Numbered from the stretch's first letter, positions 1-11,348 are shown. The stretch is DNA of 64,000 bases from Terrilactibacillus sp. S3-3 (GCA_030437565.1 CP129291.1:1054001-1118000), one strand, 5' to 3'. Notes: a model not told the origin generated them from the sequence alone. Program-made: numbers and translations.

Positions 1-773
1 GTCGATAATATCGATGTACAGTACGCCACGGAAAAAGGCATACCTGTTCTTTACGCGCCTTCCCTTAATAAAGTGTCGACGGCGGAACAAACAATGGCTT
101 TGATCATGGCGCTGGCCAAGTCGATTATTCCTTTCCACGCGCGGCGATGAAGCGAGGAAATTACAAAGCAAGAAATGTGATCGAATCATATGAATTAAAA
201 GGAAAAAAAGCAGGTTTGATCGGCTTTGGACAGATCGCCCAAGAGGTTGCAAAACGGTTAAAAACGGCCTGGGCATGGAGGTCACTGCCTGGGTGAGGGC
301 ATACGACCCGTCAAAGCACGGTTTGGCCGCAGAACTCGGCATTCAAATTGAAATCGATCTGGAATCGGTATTTTCACAATCAGACTTCGTTTCCATTCAC
401 GTTCCTTTAAACAAAGAGACGAGGGGAATGATCGACAGAAACCTATTGGAAAGGATGAAGAAAACAGCCTATTTGATCAATACGGCCAGGGGTGCGGTTG
501 TGAATCAGCATGATCTGTATGAGGTGCTGAGAGACCGCAGAATAGCGGGCGCCGGATTGGACGTTTTTGACCCTGAACCGCCGCTGCCGGGTGAGGCGCT
601 GCCCAATGTCGTTGTTTCGCCGCATACCGGCGGAATAACGGCGGAGAGCAATTACAGAATGGCAACGGCTGTCGCAAAAAAAAAATGTTCTGAAGGTGTT
701 AAAAGGCGAAAGACCTGATTCGCTGTTCATTGCGAATCCGGAAGTTTTTTCTGAAAAGCTGGGGAGATTATAG
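1..773 (+). CDS. D-isomer-specific 2-hydroxyacid dehydrogenase (3' part, frameshifted)
   Basis: The 5' end lies outside the window. The protein is an NAD-dependent 2-hydroxyacid dehydrogenase of the SerA/glycerate dehydrogenase superfamily. The Rossmann motif GFGQIAQEVAKR is visible near 220. It is followed by NTARGAVV with the substrate-binding Arg, DVFDPEPP with the catalytic Glu and SPHTGG with the catalytic His, in family order. Reading needs frame changes near 148, near 265 and in the A9 run near 680; after the last, the frame ends at TAG 771-773. Substrate (phosphoglycerate, lactate or other) cannot be told from this part. The frame breaks look like sequencing errors, because every catalytic motif is kept. 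Confidence 0.8.
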
Positions 774-1032
774 AATGACAATCCGGCGGGTGAGTGATGA
801 TTGTCAAAGCCGGCGCACTGCTGTCCAGAAACCTTTCTCCGGGTGGCCGGTGTAAAGACTTCTGGTTTGGTCTGCAGTGCTGCGAAAAGCGCTGTTTCGC
901 CAAGTTTTCTTTGTCCAAAATGACTGAAAATAAGCGCGCTGTTGTCGGCGATTTTGTGCACTTTTTACCTACAAAAAATTTTTAGATAAATATATATAAT
1001 TTAAATATTCTAATAACAATTGAGGTGAAAGT
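774..1032. other. Intergenic, promoter region of the permease
   Basis: No convincing gene. The last 50 bases are very AT-rich (TATATATAATTTAAATATTC near 992-1011) and probably carry the permease promoter, but no clean -35/-10 pair can be assigned. Confidence 0.4.
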
Positions 1033-2430
1033 ATGCAAAAGGGTTCACTGAAACAAGGCTTGAGGCAGAGACATATGACGATGATTTCGATCGGTGGTGT
1101 CATTGGCGGCGGTTTGTTTATGGGATGCGGGGCGGCTATTCATTCTGCCGGACCGGGTGCGCTTTTCACTTATATTCTTGTCGGTCTGTTAGTTGTGTTT
1201 ATCATGAGAATGCTTGGCGAAATGGCCAGCGTTCATCCGACAAGCGGGTCGTTTTCCACATTGCTGAAGAAGAGATCGGCCCTTGGGCGGGCTACACGAT
1301 CGGTTGGCTGTACTGGTTCTTCTGGGCGAGTATCATCCCGGTTGAGGCGATGATGGGGGCGAGCATTATTCACAGCTGGTTCACTTTCCTTCCAATCGGA
1401 CTTCTCAGCTTCTTCTTTATTTTAGCATTAACGCTTTCCAATATTTTTTCGGTTCGTACGTATGGTGAATTTGAATATTGGTTTGCCGCCATCAAAGTTG
1501 TGGCGATTATCCTGTTTTTGATTCTCGGGGCCGCTATTATTTTGGGACTGGTTCCGTCATATAAAAGTCCGGGCTTATCAAATATTTTGGGCCATGGCGG
1601 TTTAATCCCGCGCGGCATCGGGCCGGTTCTTCTGGCGATGACAACCGTCTTGTTTTCCTTTCCCGGCTCTGAAATTGTCACAATCGCTGCGGTAGAATCG
1701 CCCGATCCTAAGCGTTCCGTTATGTTTGCCATCAATAGTGTTGTTTGGCGCATTCTCCTTTTCTACATCGGCTCTCAATCTTTTTAATCGTTATGATTTT
1801 GCCTTGGAATTCTTCCAGCATTTTAAAGAGCCCGTTTGTCATGGTGCTTGATAGAGTGGGAATCCCCGGGGCTTCGCTTCTGATGAGCTTTGTTATTTTG
1901 ACGGCGGTGCTGTCATGCCTGAATTCGGGTCTTTATACCGCGTCGCGGATGCTTTATTCGCTTGCCGAAAAGGGAAATGCACCTGGAATTTTTTCGCAAG
2001 TCAATCACAAAGGGACCCCAATCTGGGCTGTTTTGGGAAGCACGGTGTTTTCACTGGTTTGTACGATTTTAGGATTTGTATCTCCGGATAAGCTGTTTGT
2101 TTTTCTTATGAATGCATCGGGCGCAGTGATGCTTCTTGTTTATTTGGTGATTGCAGTCTCGGAGCTCCGTATGCGGAAAAGATTAGAAAATGATGATCCT
2201 GATTCGCTTATTGTGAAAATGTGGCAGTTTCCGTTCCTCACTTATGTGACGATTGCATGCCTCCGGGAATATTTTTATATATGGCACTTGTCGATTCTAC
2301 GCGATCGCAAGTACTGCTGACATCTCTGGTCGCATTGGTAGTTGTCGGATCGTTCTTTGCATTCAAAAGAGAAACAGCACGGCAGCTGTCAAAAGAGGAT
2401 AATCCGGATAAAGTAAAGAAGGTCTTTTAA
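1033..2430 (+). CDS. Amino-acid permease, APC superfamily (frameshifted)
   Basis: Membrane transporter importing an amino acid by cation symport. The start follows TTGAGGTGAAAGT. The N-terminus has the APC signature ISIGGVIGGGLFMGCG, the unwound TM1 region, followed by repeated hydrophobic helices. The TM8-like region ends ASRMLYSLAEKGNAP, typical of the AapA/GabP/YbxG group of Bacillus. The re-joined length of about 465 residues fits the family. Three single-base losses must be assumed, near 1262, 1765 and 2268; none lies in a long homopolymer. Substrate is not predictable; the AAT/basic amino-acid subgroup is the closest resemblance. It is monocistronic, with its own terminators downstream. 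Confidence 0.85.
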
Positions 2431-2481
2431 TGCGTTTGGTTCCCTTTATTTAAAATAAAAAAGACTTTGCCCGCGCCCTAA

Positions 2482-2527
2482 AAAACGATCTGAAGATGTC
2501 TAAAGTTCTCCGGATCGTTTTGTTTTC
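2482..2527 (+). terminator. Rho-independent terminator of the permease
   Basis: AAAACGATC (2482-2490) pairs with GATCGTTTT (2513-2521), followed by a T-rich tail. Confidence 0.7.
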
Positions 2528-2543
2528 TTTGTCGGCAGCATTT

Positions 2544-2581
2544 AAAAAGATGTAAGTGAAATTTTTCACTTACATCTTTTT
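2544..2581. terminator. Bidirectional terminator between convergent genes
   Basis: A perfect 15-bp stem, AAAAAGATGTAAGTG (2544-2558) with CACTTACATCTTTTT (2567-2581), and flanking A/T runs on both sides. It separates the permease from the minus-strand gene at 2625. Confidence 0.85.
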
Positions 2582-2624
2582 AAAAAAGCCTATATAACGA
2601 TAAAAGCTTCTTTTTCCCCTAGTC

Positions 2625-2891
2625 TTACAACGCTTCTCTGCCGTTCATCCGCATCTTTGTGACTTTGACGGGTTTTCCGTTTTTAATATACCGGGCGCTG
2701 ACTGTAATATGATCCTCTTTTTGTTTTAATAATTTTTTGGCCCTTTCAATCGCATCTTCAAGCTTCTGAAAAAGGTATTCTTCATGTACAAATTCGACTA
2801 ATAAACCGTTGATGATCGTTGTGTTCTTTTCCACAAGAAATGTTTTTTCGTCAGGGCTAATCTTTGTTATAGCATCTTCATCCATCGCCAT
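2625..2891 (-). CDS. Hypothetical 88-residue protein
   Basis: Intact frame starting MAMDEDAITKISP and ending MRMNGREAL. It is acidic at the N-terminus and lysine-rich and probably helical in the middle (DAIERAKKLLKQKED). There is no signal peptide or membrane segment. The SD on the minus strand is weak (AAAGTGG, about 10 bases upstream). I do not recognise the family. A cytosolic protein is likely; no function is offered. Confidence 0.6.
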   Translation of the reverse strand: MAMDEDAITKISPDEKTFLVEKNTTIINGLLVEFVHEEYLFQKLEDAIERAKKLLKQKEDHITVSARYIKNGKPVKVTKMRMNGREAL

Positions 2892-3280
2892 ATTTTTAAC
2901 CCACTTTCGAATTAATATTACCTTAATTGTAGCACGGCCTAATAAACATGTAAATTATAAATTAGATTATTCTGAAAAGTTGTTCGGATTTTTCGTGACA
3001 CGGGCCGGACCGATAAGTCTTAATTAATATATCCAAATACGCACTTTTTATTTTAAAAAAGGAAAAAGGCAAAAAAAGTTTGAGAAAAAGGTCTTGCAGT
3101 TGTGCCGGATCCAATCCTTTGAACAACTTTCCGCGTTTTATAATTGAGATTTCCGTTTTTTTTAAATGGGTGGGTTTTGCCCTGATCCCTTTGGGCGGAG
3201 AAATGGCCGGGGGCCGTCGGATAAGATTAAGACACCGGGCTAAAGCTTGAACCGAGGTCTTTTTTTTAAGTCAAGTGAAG
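2892..3280. other. Intergenic, no supported gene
   Basis: AT-rich with A runs. A 56-codon TTG-initiated frame (3080-3250, +) exists, but its composition and weak ribosome site do not support a gene. Confidence 0.4.
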
Positions 3281-3330
3281 AAGAGACTGTATCAAAAGTT
3301 TTTTTTTTTTGACCATGAAACAGCCTCTTT
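3281..3330 (-). terminator. Terminator of the YhzD-like gene
   Basis: AAGAGACTGT (3281-3290) pairs imperfectly with ACAGCCTCTT (3320-3329). Read on the minus strand it is the common Bacillus 'aagaggctgt...acagtctctt' terminator. Confidence 0.6.
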
Positions 3331-3370
3331 ATCATTCAAAGCTGTCTACTTTGGGACAACTTCCAATGAA

Positions 3371-3556
3371 TCAGCGATGAAAATAAACGAGCTTGCCCTT
3401 TTCAGAGACTACGCGGCTCGTCGTTTCGCTTAGTTTCTTTTCCTCCAGCAGCGCTTCGCCTTTTGCCTTTCCCTCGCGATCATCTTTTGCTTCGAATGTC
3501 TCCTCAGCGGCAATGCTTCCGTCTTTTTTGTAAGCCGTTAAAGTGTATGACGCCAT
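3371..3556 (-). CDS. YhzD-like small protein
   Basis: About 61 residues. The pattern YTLTAYKKDGSIAAEETFEA, then EALLEEKKLSE, then a terminal KGKLVYFHR resembles the small YhzD family of Bacillaceae, whose function is unknown. The SD AAGGAGG lies only 2 bases before a first ATG (3562) and about 8 bases before a second one (3556), so I start at the second (MASYTLTAY). The frame is intact. The family assignment is from memory of the pattern and is moderate. B. subtilis yhzD also belongs to the yha region, which fits the neighbourhood. Confidence 0.6.
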   Translation of the reverse strand: MASYTLTAYKKDGSIAAEETFEAKDDREGKAKGEALLEEKKLSETTSRVVSEKGKLVYFHR

Positions 3557-3703
3557 TTCCATTTCCTCCTTTTCGGATAGTTTACTAAAGTATTTCGAAA
3601 GTGATAGACAATATTCCTGCTTTTTTGTGTGAGAACGTGTGATCGTCTGTACGTTATGCTAGAATGAAGAAAAGCCTGAAAACATCTGAAGAGGGGGAGC
3701 GGC

Positions 3704-4939
3704 ATGATACGATTTATTCATACGGCCGACTTGCATCTTGATCGGCCTTTTGCCGGTTGAGGGACTTCCTAAGACAATTCTTGAGCGGGTCAAAGAAAGT
3801 ACTTTTACTGCTTTCTCCCGCCTTGTTGAACGGGCGATTGCTGAGAAGATTGATTTTATGATCATTGCCGGCGATATTTTTGATGCGAGCCACCGCAGTT
3901 TTAAAAGCGCAGCGTCGTTTTATACAAGCGATGCGTCGGCTGCAGGAAGAGAACATCGACGTGTTTGTTTCTTATGGTAACCACGATCATCTGGATGATC
4001 CGTGGAACCGGCTGGCGTTTCCTGAGAATGTTCATCTTTTCGGCACGCAAACAAGCATGATACCGTTTGAAAAACAGAGCAAACCCCGCGTTCATTTGTA
4101 CGGATTCAGCTATCCTGAGCGCTGCGTAAAAGAGGATAAACTGCCATACTATCAAAAAATTGACGGAGCGGATTATCATATCGGCATCCTGCACGGAGCA
4201 CAAAAAGGCAGCGGGACGGACGATCGCTATGCACCGTTCACATTGGATGAGATGATCCAAAAAAGATTTTGATTACTGGGCACTTGGTCACATTCACAAA
4301 CGCGGGCCGTTATCTGTCTCTCCGCCGGTCTGGTATCCGGGCAATATTCAAGGATTGTCGGTCAAAGAGACGGGCGAAAAAGGCGCTTCAATCGTCGAAC
4401 TCGATGACGGCGGCGGGGCCGAGGTCGCTTTTTTTCCGACAGCCGACATTTTGTGGGCAGACAAGCGTCTGGAAATACCCAAAGAAGCGAGTGCAGAGGA
4501 TGCGATGGCAGCGATTGAAAAGGCGAAAGACGGGCTTAGAAGCGATGAAAGAGGCGTTTTTCTAAGAATCGAAGTTGATTTAAACAGCCGTGTGATGGCA
4601 GGGAACGACCCGGCGTTTTTTTTTACAAGCGAATGGCTTGAAGCGGCTCGTGATGGAGAAGCGGAGCGAACCGATTTTGTCTGGCCGCTCTCCATGAACT
4701 TAACCGCTCGCCAGGAATGGGACCATGATCGTTTAATTCAAAGCCCTCATTTTGTCGGTGATCTCATGCGGCTGCTTGAAAGAGGACTCGACATGGATGA
4801 CGTTCTTCAGCCGCTTTTTCATCATTCAATCGGCAAAAAATTCCTGTCTCCGCTGTCGGAAAGTGAAAAGGATCAGGTGATTCAAGAAGCGGAAGGATTG
4901 CTTGTAAGCAGACTGCTTAAAGAAAAAGAACAGCTGTAA
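3704..4939 (+). CDS. yhaO: YhaO, SbcD-like DNA repair metallophosphatase (frameshifted)
   Basis: A calcineurin-like phosphoesterase acting with YhaN as an SbcCD/Mre11-Rad50-like nuclease pair. Metal-binding motifs appear in order: TADLHLDRP (about residue 8), IAGDIFDAS, SYGNHDHLDD and LGHIHKRG. The start ATG follows GAGGGGGAGCGGC. Joined length is about 411 residues, as in B. subtilis YhaO (about 408). Frame changes are needed near 3757, near 3900 and at the A6 run 4259-4264. The C-terminal half has the family's substrate-recognition region, ending LLVSRLLKEKEQL. yhaN follows after 109 bases, as in Bacillus, though there the two genes are usually closer. Confidence 0.9.
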
Positions 4940-5007
4940 GCAAATCTCAGCATTGATTATGGGATGATACCGAAACCCTGCAACCCCATTTGAAAGGACG
5001 TGAGGGC

Positions 5008-5041
5008 CCTGGTTCCCATGGTTCTTCCATGGGTTTTCAGG
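5008..5041 (+). other. Two-part hairpin in the yhaO-yhaN gap
   Basis: CCCATGG (5015-5021) pairs with CCATGGG (5027-5033) over a TTCTT loop; CCTG (5008-5011) and CAGG (5038-5041) extend it after a small internal loop. There is no T-run, so it is not a standard terminator. It sits right at the yhaN ribosome site and could affect translation or mRNA processing (inference). Confidence 0.5.
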
Positions 5042-5048
5042 CTGAAAG

Positions 5049-7980
5049 ATGAGAGTGACATCGCTAAGAATCAATCAATTTGGGCGCTTTGACAACAATC
5101 AGAAAATTTCATTTCCGGACAAGGGCTTTATTATCGTTTACGGTGAGAATGAAGCCGGCAAGTCTACATTGATGAAGTTTATCACCTATTTACTGTTCGG
5201 CTTTCCAGCGAAATCTGAATGCACCCCTTTTTTAAGAAATGGTGATGAAGGGCGCTTCGGCGGCGCGTTGACTTTTACGGCTGACGATGGAAGAATGTGC
5301 ACCTTAATGAGAACGTTTAAAGAGAATGATCACCCGCGCCTTTATGCCAGGACAAACGACGGTACGACGATTGAAATAGGAGCAGAGACTTTTTTCAAAG
5401 GCATGGACCGGCTGCTTTATAATGCCGTTTTTTTTTTGCTTTGACTTGGAGGGACTGAAGGGGCTGGAAAAGATGAAGCCGGCTGATCTCAACCGCTTTT
5501 TGCTTGATGCCGGTATGATAGGCAGCCGGGAATTGCCGTACTTAGAACAAGCGATTGATAAGCGAATTGCCGAGCTGTTCAAGCCTTCCGGGAAGAAACC
5601 GGTCATCAATCAGCTGTTTGCCCTTCTTCGGGATCGGCAGAACGAGTTGAAAAAATGGAACAAGAAAATGGATCATTATCGCGATCTGAAAGAAAAAATC
5701 AAAGGCGGCCGCGGGGCGCTGACAGCGATTGCCGGACAAAAAAAAGCCATCGAAGGCTCAGACATGAATTTACGACATTCTCGGCGCTCAAACCGCTGAT
5801 GCTATCCTATGAACAGTTAAAAAGAGAGGAGGCTGTTCTAGGAAAGAATGGCCCTTTTCCGGAACATGGACGCGAGCGATATGAGAAATGGGATGCGCAA
5901 GTTGTCATGCTTGAAGGGCAGCAGGCGGAGATCCGCCGGAAAATACATCAGATTGACGAAGAGGCGGGTACCATTCAATTAAACGGGGAGTGGCTGTCCG
6001 AAGAAGGACGTATTTTGGCGCTTGTGAGAAAAACGCCAAAGCATGAACATATCCTCCAAGAGATGAATGCAATAAAAAAAAAAAACAAGAAGCGGAACGT
6101 GCCTTGACGGAATTGCTCAGAAACCTGGGGACGGAATGGACAATTGAGCGTCTGCAGGAAGCGGCGGGAGACGTAGCCTTCAAAGCGCAGCTAAAGAAAA
6201 TGTTAGAGGAAAGAAAACGCATTATGGAGCGAAAAGCAGATGGCGAGGCTTTCCATTCAAGGGGCCCAGGTGAGGCAGTTAAAAGACAGGCGGACTGTCC
6301 TTAAGAATAAATTATTGACGAAAGACGAGCGGCAGGTACTCGAAAAAAAAGCTCATGAACAGCGGCAGCGGCTCGAAAGTGAATGGGCAATGCGCGAATC
6401 GCTCCCGGCACGAGAACGAGCCAGCAAGGGATCCATTCATAACAAATGGCACGTTCTTTTCCCTGCGGCCGGGTTCCTGCTGACATTAATATTTACAATC
6501 ATTTCCGCTTATACGGTTTCAACGAAAACCGCATTGTTTGTGTTTGCGGCCGGTGCTTCACTCAGTCTGCTGTTTTCTTTTGCATTCTCAGCTATTCTGC
6601 GTGAAGCGAATCGGAAGCCAGCGTTGAGGCCGCTGCCGGTCTCACACTTTGCAGGAGAAGCTGAACAAGGCCTCGAGACGCAAATTGAAGCGGACAACCG
6701 CCGTCAAGTTGAAATAAGACTCTCGGACGAGCAGCTGGGGCAGGCGAAAAAACGCTATATGAGCAAATGCTGATCGACATTGAACATGCCGAGGACAGCC
6801 TCACCCGCTGCGAAGGAAAGATCGCCGAATGGCTAAGAGATAAAGGCTACTTTCTTCAAAATGTCGACGGGATTGAAGACATCGTCAAGCTTGTGGAAGA
6901 GGGAAAGAAAAAATCATCCAGCAAATTGAAGGGCTGGAGAGAATATGGAGCGACCGGAAGATAGAGCGCGGCGGTTATGAGCAGGAAAGACAGAAAATCC
7001 TTCAGCGGCTGCATCTTGATGGCGGCGATGCCGTTTTTTTTGGAAAAACAACTTGTTGTTGAGAAACAAAAACAGCTGGCAGCCACTGACTTGCAAAAGC
7101 AGCGATCCGGTTTTATTAAACAAGATCAGGCGGCCGGCGAGAAACTGGCCCGCTACAAAGAAGAATGCCGCAAGATTCTGGCGCTTGCAGGGACGGAAGA
7201 TGCAGAAAGTTTTTTTGCCGCGGCGAAAGCAGCCGAACGGCTTAAAGATGACGCGAAAAATTGGCTGAAAGAACTGAGCAGATGCGCCAAGTGACCCGCC
7301 GAAAGGAAGTGCTGGAGCACCATTTTAAAGCACTGAAAGATGGAAAATGGGAAGGGACCTCAGAAGCTGACTGGGATGCTAAGAGAAATCAATTGGACCT
7401 GCAAGAGGCAGCAATCAATAATCAGCTGATCGCCTGGCAGGCGGAGTGCGAGAACCTTGAAAGTAATGAGTCCTATCGTGATTTGCTGGATGAATATGAA
7501 GCAGCTATGACCAAGTTGAAGATGAAAACGCGGGAATGGGCGGTTTTTCAAACGGCCAAACGGGCGCTGGAGGAGACAAAAAATCGTTATCGAGAACAAA
7601 AACTGCCGAAAGTGCTCGATAAAGCGGCGGTTTATTTTCAATATATAACGGAGGGCGTCTACGTGTCTATCCATCTGGATGAAACCGCCGGGTTTGCGGC
7701 TGAAAGGAAGGACGGGCGGGTCTTTCTAGTCACTGAAATGAGCCGCGGAACGGCCGAACAGCTGTATCTGTCGCTGCGGCTGGCACTGGCATCTGTTTTT
7801 GACGGCGAGGAGACACTGCCGATTATCATAGATGACAGTCTTGTTAATTTTGACGGCAAGCGCCGAAATCAGGCGCTGACCCTTCTTTCTGAAGTGGCCC
7901 GCAGCCGCCAGGTAATCCTGCTGACATGCCATAAATCCGGTTACTTGCAGCATCCGGATGCGGCCGTGCTTTCACTTTAG
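5049..7980 (+). CDS. yhaN: YhaN, SbcC/Rad50-like membrane-linked ATPase (heavily frameshifted)
   Basis: Partner of YhaO in DNA-end processing. Walker A is YGENEAGKSTLMKF near residue 35. The C-terminus has the ABC signature MSRGTAEQLYLSLRLALA, Walker B IIIDDSLVNFDGKRR and the switch region ILLTCHKSGYLQ. Between them lie long Glu/Lys/Arg coiled coils. Midway (about 6446-6600) are two hydrophobic helices, FPAAGFLLTLIFTIISAY and a second one, as in B. subtilis YhaN. About 977 codons fit the family (about 963). At least eight frame changes are needed, near 5433 (T10), 5765, 6080 (A12), 6240, 6760, 6912, 7036 and 7262. This is the most broken gene in the window, in line with its length. Confidence 0.9.
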
Positions 7981-8116
7981 CGGCAGGCCGTAAAAAAGCA
8001 AGCAGGGCAGTTTTCACATTTGCTGTCCGCAAATAGCTGCGGCAGCTTTATACCATGACGATGGCCGCTATACAGTTCACAAAAATTGCGTCAATCCTTT
8101 TCTTTTAAATAGGCAT

Positions 8117-8124
8117 GCTATAAT
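8117..8124 (+). promoter_or_regulatory. Extended -10 promoter element before cssR
   Basis: TGCTATAAT reads as an extended -10 (TATAAT 8119-8124). No good -35 is present at 17 bp. The leader to the cssR start is about 85 bases. Confidence 0.5.
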
Positions 8125-8213
8125 TTAAAATGGGATGGGGCGATGATGTTGCGCCGCTGTTCACGTGAGCGTTACTATCCTATAAACGATGAAAGAAGGT
8201 AAGGTGCGGAAAA

Positions 8214-8889
8214 ATGAGCGACATTGTTTTTCAAATTAATCTCGTGAAGACGAGGAGAGCCTTGCTTCGGTCCTGAAAGCCTACCTTGAAAAGGAAGGAT
8301 GGAATGTCTCCGTTTTCCAGTCGGCTGAAGAGGCACTGAATTATCTTCATAATGGTGTCCACTTATGGATTTTGGATATTATGCTTCCGGGTATGTCCGG
8401 ATATGACTTAATAAAAAAAATTAAAGAAAATCATTCGGAACAGCCCGTGATTTTTATCTCCGCCAGAGATCAGGATCTCGATAAGATCAAAGGGCTGGAG
8501 CTTGGCAGCGATGATTATTTAGCGAAGCCCTTCTTGCCCAAAGAGCTGGTGATTCGCGCAAGAAATTTGCTTCATCGTGTTTACGGTCAAGGTATGCGTG
8601 AGAATTTGCTGACGATCTCAAAGTATCAAATTGATATTCTTCACCGGAAAGTATTCGATGAGGATAAGGTGATTGATTTGACATCCAAGGAGTTTGACGT
8701 GCTGCTCTATCTTGTCGAAAACGCCAATGTAGCGAAGACGCGGGGAAGACATTTTGCGGGAAATTTGGGGGAGCGATTATGTTGGATCGGATCGGGCCGT
8801 TGATGATGTCGTACGGAGAATAAGAAAAAAAACTGAGCCGGCTGTCGCTTGAGACGGTATACGGTTCCGGTTATCGGGTTGTGTCCTGA
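8214..8889 (+). CDS. cssR: CssR-like response regulator (frameshifted)
   Basis: An OmpR-family DNA-binding regulator of secretion stress. The receiver domain shows VEDEE (acid pocket), HLWILDIMLPGMSGYDL with the phospho-Asp, PVIFISARD and KPFLPKEL with the conserved Lys. The winged helix has LTSKEFDVLLYLVE and ends ETVYGSGYRVVS. It closely follows the B. subtilis CssR pattern, including HLWILDIMLP and the LGLELGS-like KGLELGSDDYLAKPFLP. About 225 codons. Frame changes are needed near 8250, near 8745-8765 (extra G and T) and in the A8 run 8823-8830. Its stop TGA overlaps the cssS start (TGATG), so the two are translationally coupled. In Bacillus, CssRS controls htrA/htrB-type quality-control proteases; neither lies in this window. 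Confidence 0.85.
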
Positions 8890-10327
8890 TGATAAAATGG
8901 ACGCTAACGAAGCGCATTTGGTTATCATTCGCTTTTCTTATTGTCATGATCGGCGTGATCATTGCTTTTGTCTATCCTTTTTCCATTCAACAGGCTTTGG
9001 AAGAAGATTCATTTGCAACGATTGAACAGGAACAGCTTCAAGGCGTGCTCCATCAAAACCCGGACGATTTGACCGTCGATAACTCGGGAATGAGTTTTCT
9101 TGAACGGCAGCAAGCGGCCAAATCGGTCGGCAACCTGCTTGTTGTCAGCGGCCACGTTCAGGGCGAGGCGGTTCCGGCTTCTGTTTGGAAGCAAATGAAA
9201 CAGCGTGTCAAGCACCAGCACAGTGGAGTGGGACGCTATCAGCCAATATCATGGCGCAGTCCTTTATTACGTGGTCAGACAGATCGAAGTGAATACGGAA
9301 TCGGGTTATTTGATTTCTTACATGTGGGACACTTACACAAATGAGCTGATGCAGAAACTGTGGTCAAGACTCGTATTTATCTTTATTCTGGCCGGTATTC
9401 TGAGTTTGTTTATTGCTTTTTGGCTTGCCCGTTATTTGAAACGGCCGCTCGATGTACTGGGGCGCCGTTTTGAAGAAATTGCCCGTCTAAATTGGGAAAA
9501 ACCGTTCGAGTGGAAAAGCGGCGATGAATTTGAGCGTTTGTCGGCACAATTTGAAAAGATGCGGCTGAATTTGATCAGATATGACGAGTCGCAGAAAATC
9601 TTTTTGCAGCAGGCATCGCATGAGTTAAAAACACCGATCATGGTCGTTCAGAGTTATGCCCAGTCCGTTAAGGATCATATTTTTCCAAAAGGCGGTTTGA
9701 ACGATTCGATGGATGTCATTATCAATGAGGCTTCCCAAATGGGAGGGGGTGTGCAAGCTGCTCTATTTTACCCGCGTCGATTCGCTTCGCGAGCAGCCGC
9801 TAAAGCTGTCGCGGATCCATTTTGGCGATTTAGCCTTATTAATGAAAGAGAGGCTCTCCACTCAGCGGCCTTCCGTTTCAATTCACGTCAAAGGCGAAGA
9901 TGTGCCATTATGGGTGGATGCCGAGCAGTGTCAAATTGTATTGGAAAACCTGACAGAGAATGCCATGCGCTATGCGGAGAAAAGTATTTGGATGATTGCT
10001 GAAAACGAAGGCAGCCAAACAAAGATCATTGTGAAAAATGATGGCCAGTCGATTCCAAAGCAAGATATGGCGGCGATGTTTGAACCGTTCAGGAAAGGTA
10101 AGAAAGGGCAATTTGGACTGGGACTGGCGATTGTCAAACGGATCGTCGATCACCATGGCGGCCGAATCAACGTGACGAATGATGAAGACGGCGTCGCTTT
10201 CGTCATCACGCTTCCTATGCGAAAAGATCGCGAGAGGGCACTGACTCATAAGCGGATCAATAGACGCGTATTTTGTATAATGAAAATAAGCATAAAACAA
10301 ATCATAATTCAGACTTTTTTTTTTTAG
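8889..10327 (+). CDS. cssS: CssS-like sensor histidine kinase (frameshifted)
   Basis: Membrane sensor of secretion stress. TM1 is IWLSFAFLIVMIGVIIAFVY (about residues 10-29). An extracytoplasmic domain of about 120 residues follows, then TM2 near 9363-9425, a HAMP region, the H-box QQASHELKTPIMVVQSYAQS, N-box LENLTENAMRYAEK and G-box FGLGLAIVKRIVDHHGG. This layout and many local strings match B. subtilis CssS, e.g. the segment between the H-box and IFPKGGL. Frame changes are needed near 9215 and 9745. The true stop is uncertain: the open frame runs to 10327, but CssS normally ends soon after VITLPMRK (about 10221), so a further indel near 10230-10250 is likely. Confidence 0.85.
10276..10281 (+). 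promoter_or_regulatory. Candidate -10 element for yhaM
   Basis: TATAAT preceded by TTG, about 60 bases before the yhaM start. No clear -35 is seen. Confidence 0.35.
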
Positions 10328-10340
10328 GGGGATGAGCTTT

Positions 10341-11348
10341 GTGAGAGGCATCGCTTTCTGTACCGAGGGTGAGCATATCCGCAACTATTTGCTCACAAAG
10401 ACAGTTTCAAAAGGAAAAACAAGCGGAGGAAAGCCATTTTTAACGCTTATGCTGCAGGATAAATCGGGCGAGATTGAAGCAAAGCTGTGGGAAAGCACGC
10501 CGAAAGATGAAGCGGATTATGTACCCGGCACCATTGTTCTCGTTGAAGGGGAGATCACGACGTTTCGCGGCAAGAATCAGCTGAGAATCCGCGATATTCG
10601 CCTGGCGACGGACGGTGACCCCGTCAAAAAAGCCGATTTAGTGATGTCCGCTCCGCTTGCTGTGGAAGAGATGATGGAGAAAATGACCCGCTTTATTTTT
10701 GATATCGGCAATCCTGTCATTCAACGATTGACGCGAGCGCTTTAAAAAAACATCAGGACGATTTTTTTTTTTGAATATCCCGCTGCTGTCAGCGTCCATC
10801 ATAACTTTTTATCCGGACTGGCTTACCATGTTTCCAGCATGCTTGATTTGGCAAAGGCGGTTTCGGCATTGTATCCAGCACTTGATACGGATTTGCTTTA
10901 TTCAGGCATTATCCTTCATGATATGGGAAAAGTAATCGAACTCTCATCAGCGACGGCAGCAAGCTATACGCTTGAAGGAAAACTTTTAGGGCACATCACG
11001 ATCATGGTCAATGAAATTGGCGCCATGGCCGATGAAATGGGAATCGGCAAAACGGAAGAAGTTATCTTGCTGCAGCACATGGTACTGAGCCACCATGCGA
11101 AACCGGAATGGGGAAGCCCGAAACCGCCGCTGATCAAGGAAGCGGTCATTCTGCATATGCTTGACAATCTTGATGCGAAGATGAACACGGTCACGCGTGC
11201 GCTTATTAAAACGAAACCGGGCGACTTTACCGAACGCCTTTTTGCTCTGGACAATCATTCCCTGTACCGCCCTTCATTTGATAATGAACGCACAGGCATT
11301 GTGAAGGCAAATGATCTATCTTCATTCGATGCCGGCGAAGAAGCATGA
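10341..11348 (+). CDS. yhaM: YhaM 3'-5' exoribonuclease (frameshifted)
   Basis: Single-strand RNA/DNA exonuclease in mRNA turnover. The N-terminal OB fold reads [21 protein letters not shown]. The C-terminal HD domain has [16 protein letters not shown], the metal site [28 protein letters not shown] and LDNLDAKMN, all as in B. subtilis YhaM. I choose GTG 10341 ([12 protein letters not shown], aligned with MAKGIMLHTVGE) over ATG 10332, because AGGGGG directly abuts the ATG but lies 9 bases before the GTG. A frame change is needed at 10742-10772 (an extra T before the lysines and the T12-13 run). In Bacillus yhaM directly follows yhaN; here cssRS lies between them. Confidence 0.9.

Noticed and set aside
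443..961. 172-codon minus-strand frame opposite the 2-hydroxyacid dehydrogenase
   Set aside because: Shadow of the plus-strand gene, whose catalytic motifs are clear.
3080..3250. 56-codon TTG frame (MRKRSCSCAGSNPLNNFPRF...)
   Set aside because: Weak ribosome site and no recognisable pattern; lies in a low-complexity intergenic stretch.
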